Below are positions 4,645 through 6,353 of a stretch of DNA of 6,353 nucleotides, piece by piece (positions within the stretch are counted from its first letter, which is position 1; each line of letters begins with the position of its first letter). Source of the stretch: an uncultured Lachnospiraceae bacterium. Its GTDB lineage: Bacteria; Bacillota; Clostridia; Lachnospirales; Lachnospiraceae. The notes under the pieces are model-generated. The model made no database searches and was not told the origin of the DNA. It was given only the letters and a program-made list of their open reading frames with translations. A program made the translations under genes and the position numbers. Location: positions 1 to 6,353 of the forward strand of contig CAKRJK010000088.1 of NCBI GenBank assembly GCA_934351705.1. The letters run 5' to 3'.

Positions 4645-6353
4645 ATGAAGGCAAGAAACAGATGGAAAACAATCGTTGCGTTTATTATGATATTGAGTCT
4701 GATTTCCGGATTTGTGCCGGGGAATATTGCTTTTGCAGAGGGAGAAAATGCAACAGCGTTAAATGCAGACACAATTAATATCTTAGAAAATAACGGTGCA
4801 ATGATTCCTGTTAAAATGTATGTCAACGGTACGTTTCGGGAAGACAGACGGATACCGGCAGGAGTGATTGCCGATAATATTGCAAAACAGGAAGGTGACC
4901 TGTCTTTTCAGGGTGCTTATATGGTAGATGAGAGTGGTCAGGAAGATGAGATTGCTTATGTGGGCAATTATCATAATGATGAGGACGGAACAGACACCAC
5001 TTTTTATGCGTATAGCAAAGACAGCAGTACAGGCACGCTGTTAAGAGCAAACCAATATATCAAACTGGAATACAGCAGTACATACCGGATTTCATACCGT
5101 ATCGAGGACGAGAGCGGTGCGGAGTGTCCGGCGGGCGGAAGTTTTACGGTGGCACCGGATACCATGAATTACGGAGTCAATCCAAATGTACAGTTCCAGA
5201 CAACAGCGGGAGTTGTAGACGGAAAATGTTATCAGTTAGTATCCATCAGAGCAGAGGGAGAGGACGGCAGCGTAAAACAGCTTAACGTCGATGAAAGCGG
5301 TTATTGTTCGGTGGAGGCAACCCGGAACACCACCGTGATTGCAACGGTCAAACTGGCAGAGAAATTCCGGTTATATGTAGATGAGCAGAAAAACGGTCAC
5401 GTTTGTTGGGCAGGACACGGAGATGAGAAGAACTCGAATCCGTCCGATCCGTACAGTGTCGATCCGAAAAAGTTTTGTTCTTACAGAGCGTCGGACGGGG
5501 CAAACGTAACGGCAGCACCGGGTGAGACGATTTATTTTGTGATGTATTCACAGAAGAATTATGACGGTTCCCTCACAAAGAATCCGGAAATCTACAAATT
5601 TAAACAGTTAATCATCAATGGAATTTATGTCGAGGCAATTTGTGACGGCAATATTCATCATACCGACTTGGGAAACGGAATGACCGCATATTTCCGCTAT
5701 CTCGGAAAAGATGAAAAAGATTCACAGCTAAGCAGCAACGCCTCTGCAAAAAGAAGTAAATTTGAATGCTGGGTTACCAATGTAAGTACAGACATTCATG
5801 TAAAATTCAAATGCTATGAGAGTTACAGCAGAGAAGTGTTATCCCTTGCAAAAGCAGACGGTATCGACAATGTCTGTGCCTCTACTTTCGACAGAAAGAC
5901 AGGAGGAGGTTCACTGATTTTCGGTGGAGCGTTAATGCCAAGCTGGGGACATTATGATTACTATAATGATTTGTATACACCAAAGAGCAATGTCGGTGAC
6001 GATCTCTCCAATGTGTACTATACAAACAGTGCTCCGTATGCACAATCATTCTTCGGAGAATGGTCTTTAGACTGGACTTACAGTGAGCGAGCTCATGTAG
6101 AGATGCAGTCGGACGTATTCGATGAGGTACCGCAAAAGGGTGCGAACTGGGGTGACGAGGTCACAAAATGGGGAGCGAGATACGTTTATTTCAAAACAAA
6201 AGCCGGATATAATCCGAAAACGACACAGGCATATATCACAGGATACGGACAAAACGGTGAGGATATCGTACCGGTATCCGACATGGGACACACGTCCAAC
6301 CTGGTCAATAAAAGTACAACAGCGGCATTCTTTAACAACAATCTGAATGACGC
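4645..6353 (+). CDS. Large exported surface protein of unknown function, 3' end beyond window
   Basis: The frame stays open for 569 codons plus two bases to the window edge. Residues 1-31 form a signal peptide: basic MKARNRWK, a hydrophobic core and the signal peptidase I site AFA|EG after Ala31. The mature part is acidic and rich in Gly, Asn, Thr and aromatics, as in extracellular beta-sandwich proteins. Residues about 146-236 and 237-392 look like two tandem beta-rich repeat modules. Both end in a related strand, CSVEATRNTTVIATVK (221-236) and CWVTNVSTDIHVKFK (375-389), like the 'T..V.A.F' end of bacterial surface repeats. Nine Cys (161, 195, 221, 254, 278, 333, 375, 390, 411) are unusual for a Gram-positive surface protein. 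From 400 on is Trp/Tyr-rich sequence with no recognised fold. Any sortase motif or anchor would be beyond the window. The start ATG at 4645 follows GGAGAGGG (4628-4635) by nine bases; an in-frame TTG at 4639 is less likely. An adhesin or cell-wall protein is the best guess. Confidence 0.85.
   Translation, partial: MKARNRWKTIVAFIMILSLISGFVPGNIAFAEGENATALNADTINILENNGAMIPVKMYVNGTFREDRRIPAGVIADNIAKQEGDLSFQGAYMVDESGQEDEIAYVGNYHNDEDGTDTTFYAYSKDSSTGTLLRANQYIKLEYSSTYRISYRIEDESGAECPAGGSFTVAPDTMNYGVNPNVQFQTTAGVVDGKCYQLVSIRAEGEDGSVKQLNVDESGYCSVEATRNTTVIATVKLAEKFRLYVDEQKNGHVCWAGHGDEKNSNPSDPYSVDPKKFCSYRASDGANVTAAPGETIYFVMYSQKNYDGSLTKNPEIYKFKQLIINGIYVEAICDGNIHHTDLGNGMTAYFRYLGKDEKDSQLSSNASAKRSKFECWVTNVSTDIHVKFKCYESYSREVLSLAKADGIDNVCASTFDRKTGGGSLIFGGALMPSWGHYDYYNDLYTPKSNVGDDLSNVYYTNSAPYAQSFFGEWSLDWTYSERAHVEMQSDVFDEVPQKGANWGDEVTKWGARYVYFKTKAGYNPKTTQAYITGYGQNGEDIVPVSDMGHTSNLVNKSTTAAFFNNNLND

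Noticed and set aside
4584..5050. Minus-strand open frames within the exported-protein gene
   Set aside because: They overlap the signal peptide and start of the plus-strand gene, which has a strong promoter and ribosome binding site; no supporting signals exist on the minus strand.
1..6353. CRISPR array, tRNA, insertion sequence or attachment site
   Set aside because: No regularly spaced repeats, no cloverleaf-like sequence, no transposase motifs and no terminal repeats were seen on either strand.

Overview
The window looks like chromosomal DNA from an anaerobic Gram-positive Clostridia member, most likely Lachnospiraceae. This rests on moderate GC, strong AGGAGG-type ribosome binding sites, a lipobox lipoprotein, a signal-peptide surface protein, and a compact type IV pilus / type II secretion-like cluster of the kind known from that family. 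The organism assignment is inference; no rRNA or marker gene is present.

Layout. Positions 1-4407 are one tightly packed minus-strand gene set, read right to left. It starts with a transglutaminase-fold lipoprotein (4407-3484). Next come a PilC/GspF-type inner-membrane platform protein (3430-2387) and four short proteins with one N-terminal membrane helix each (2373-2050, 2048-1554, 1557-1117, 1116-694). It ends with the first 221 codons of a PilT-type ATPase (663-1), cut by the window edge. Gaps run from a 4-base overlap (ATGA) to 53 bp, and no terminator is visible, so one operon is likely. Three of the four small proteins lack the prepilin Glu5, and the fourth has it without the usual Gly at -1. 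They look like a divergent pilin or minor-pilin set.

Positions 4408-4644 are a divergent intergenic region. It holds a near-consensus plus-strand promoter (TTGCAA, 17 bp, TATAAT), two symmetric elements that overlap or follow it, and a weaker candidate promoter for the minus-strand operon.

Positions 4645-6353 are an open plus-strand frame without a stop (569 codons and two bases) that continues past the window. It encodes a large exported protein with a signal peptide, two probable tandem beta-rich modules and an unusual number of cysteines. Its function is not recognised.

How the parts may work together (inference): the ATPase and platform protein would assemble or retract a filament made of or primed by the small pilin-like proteins. 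The lipoprotein would act outside the membrane on the filament, the wall or a surface protein. The divergent exported protein may share regulation with the operon, but nothing in the sequence proves a functional link.
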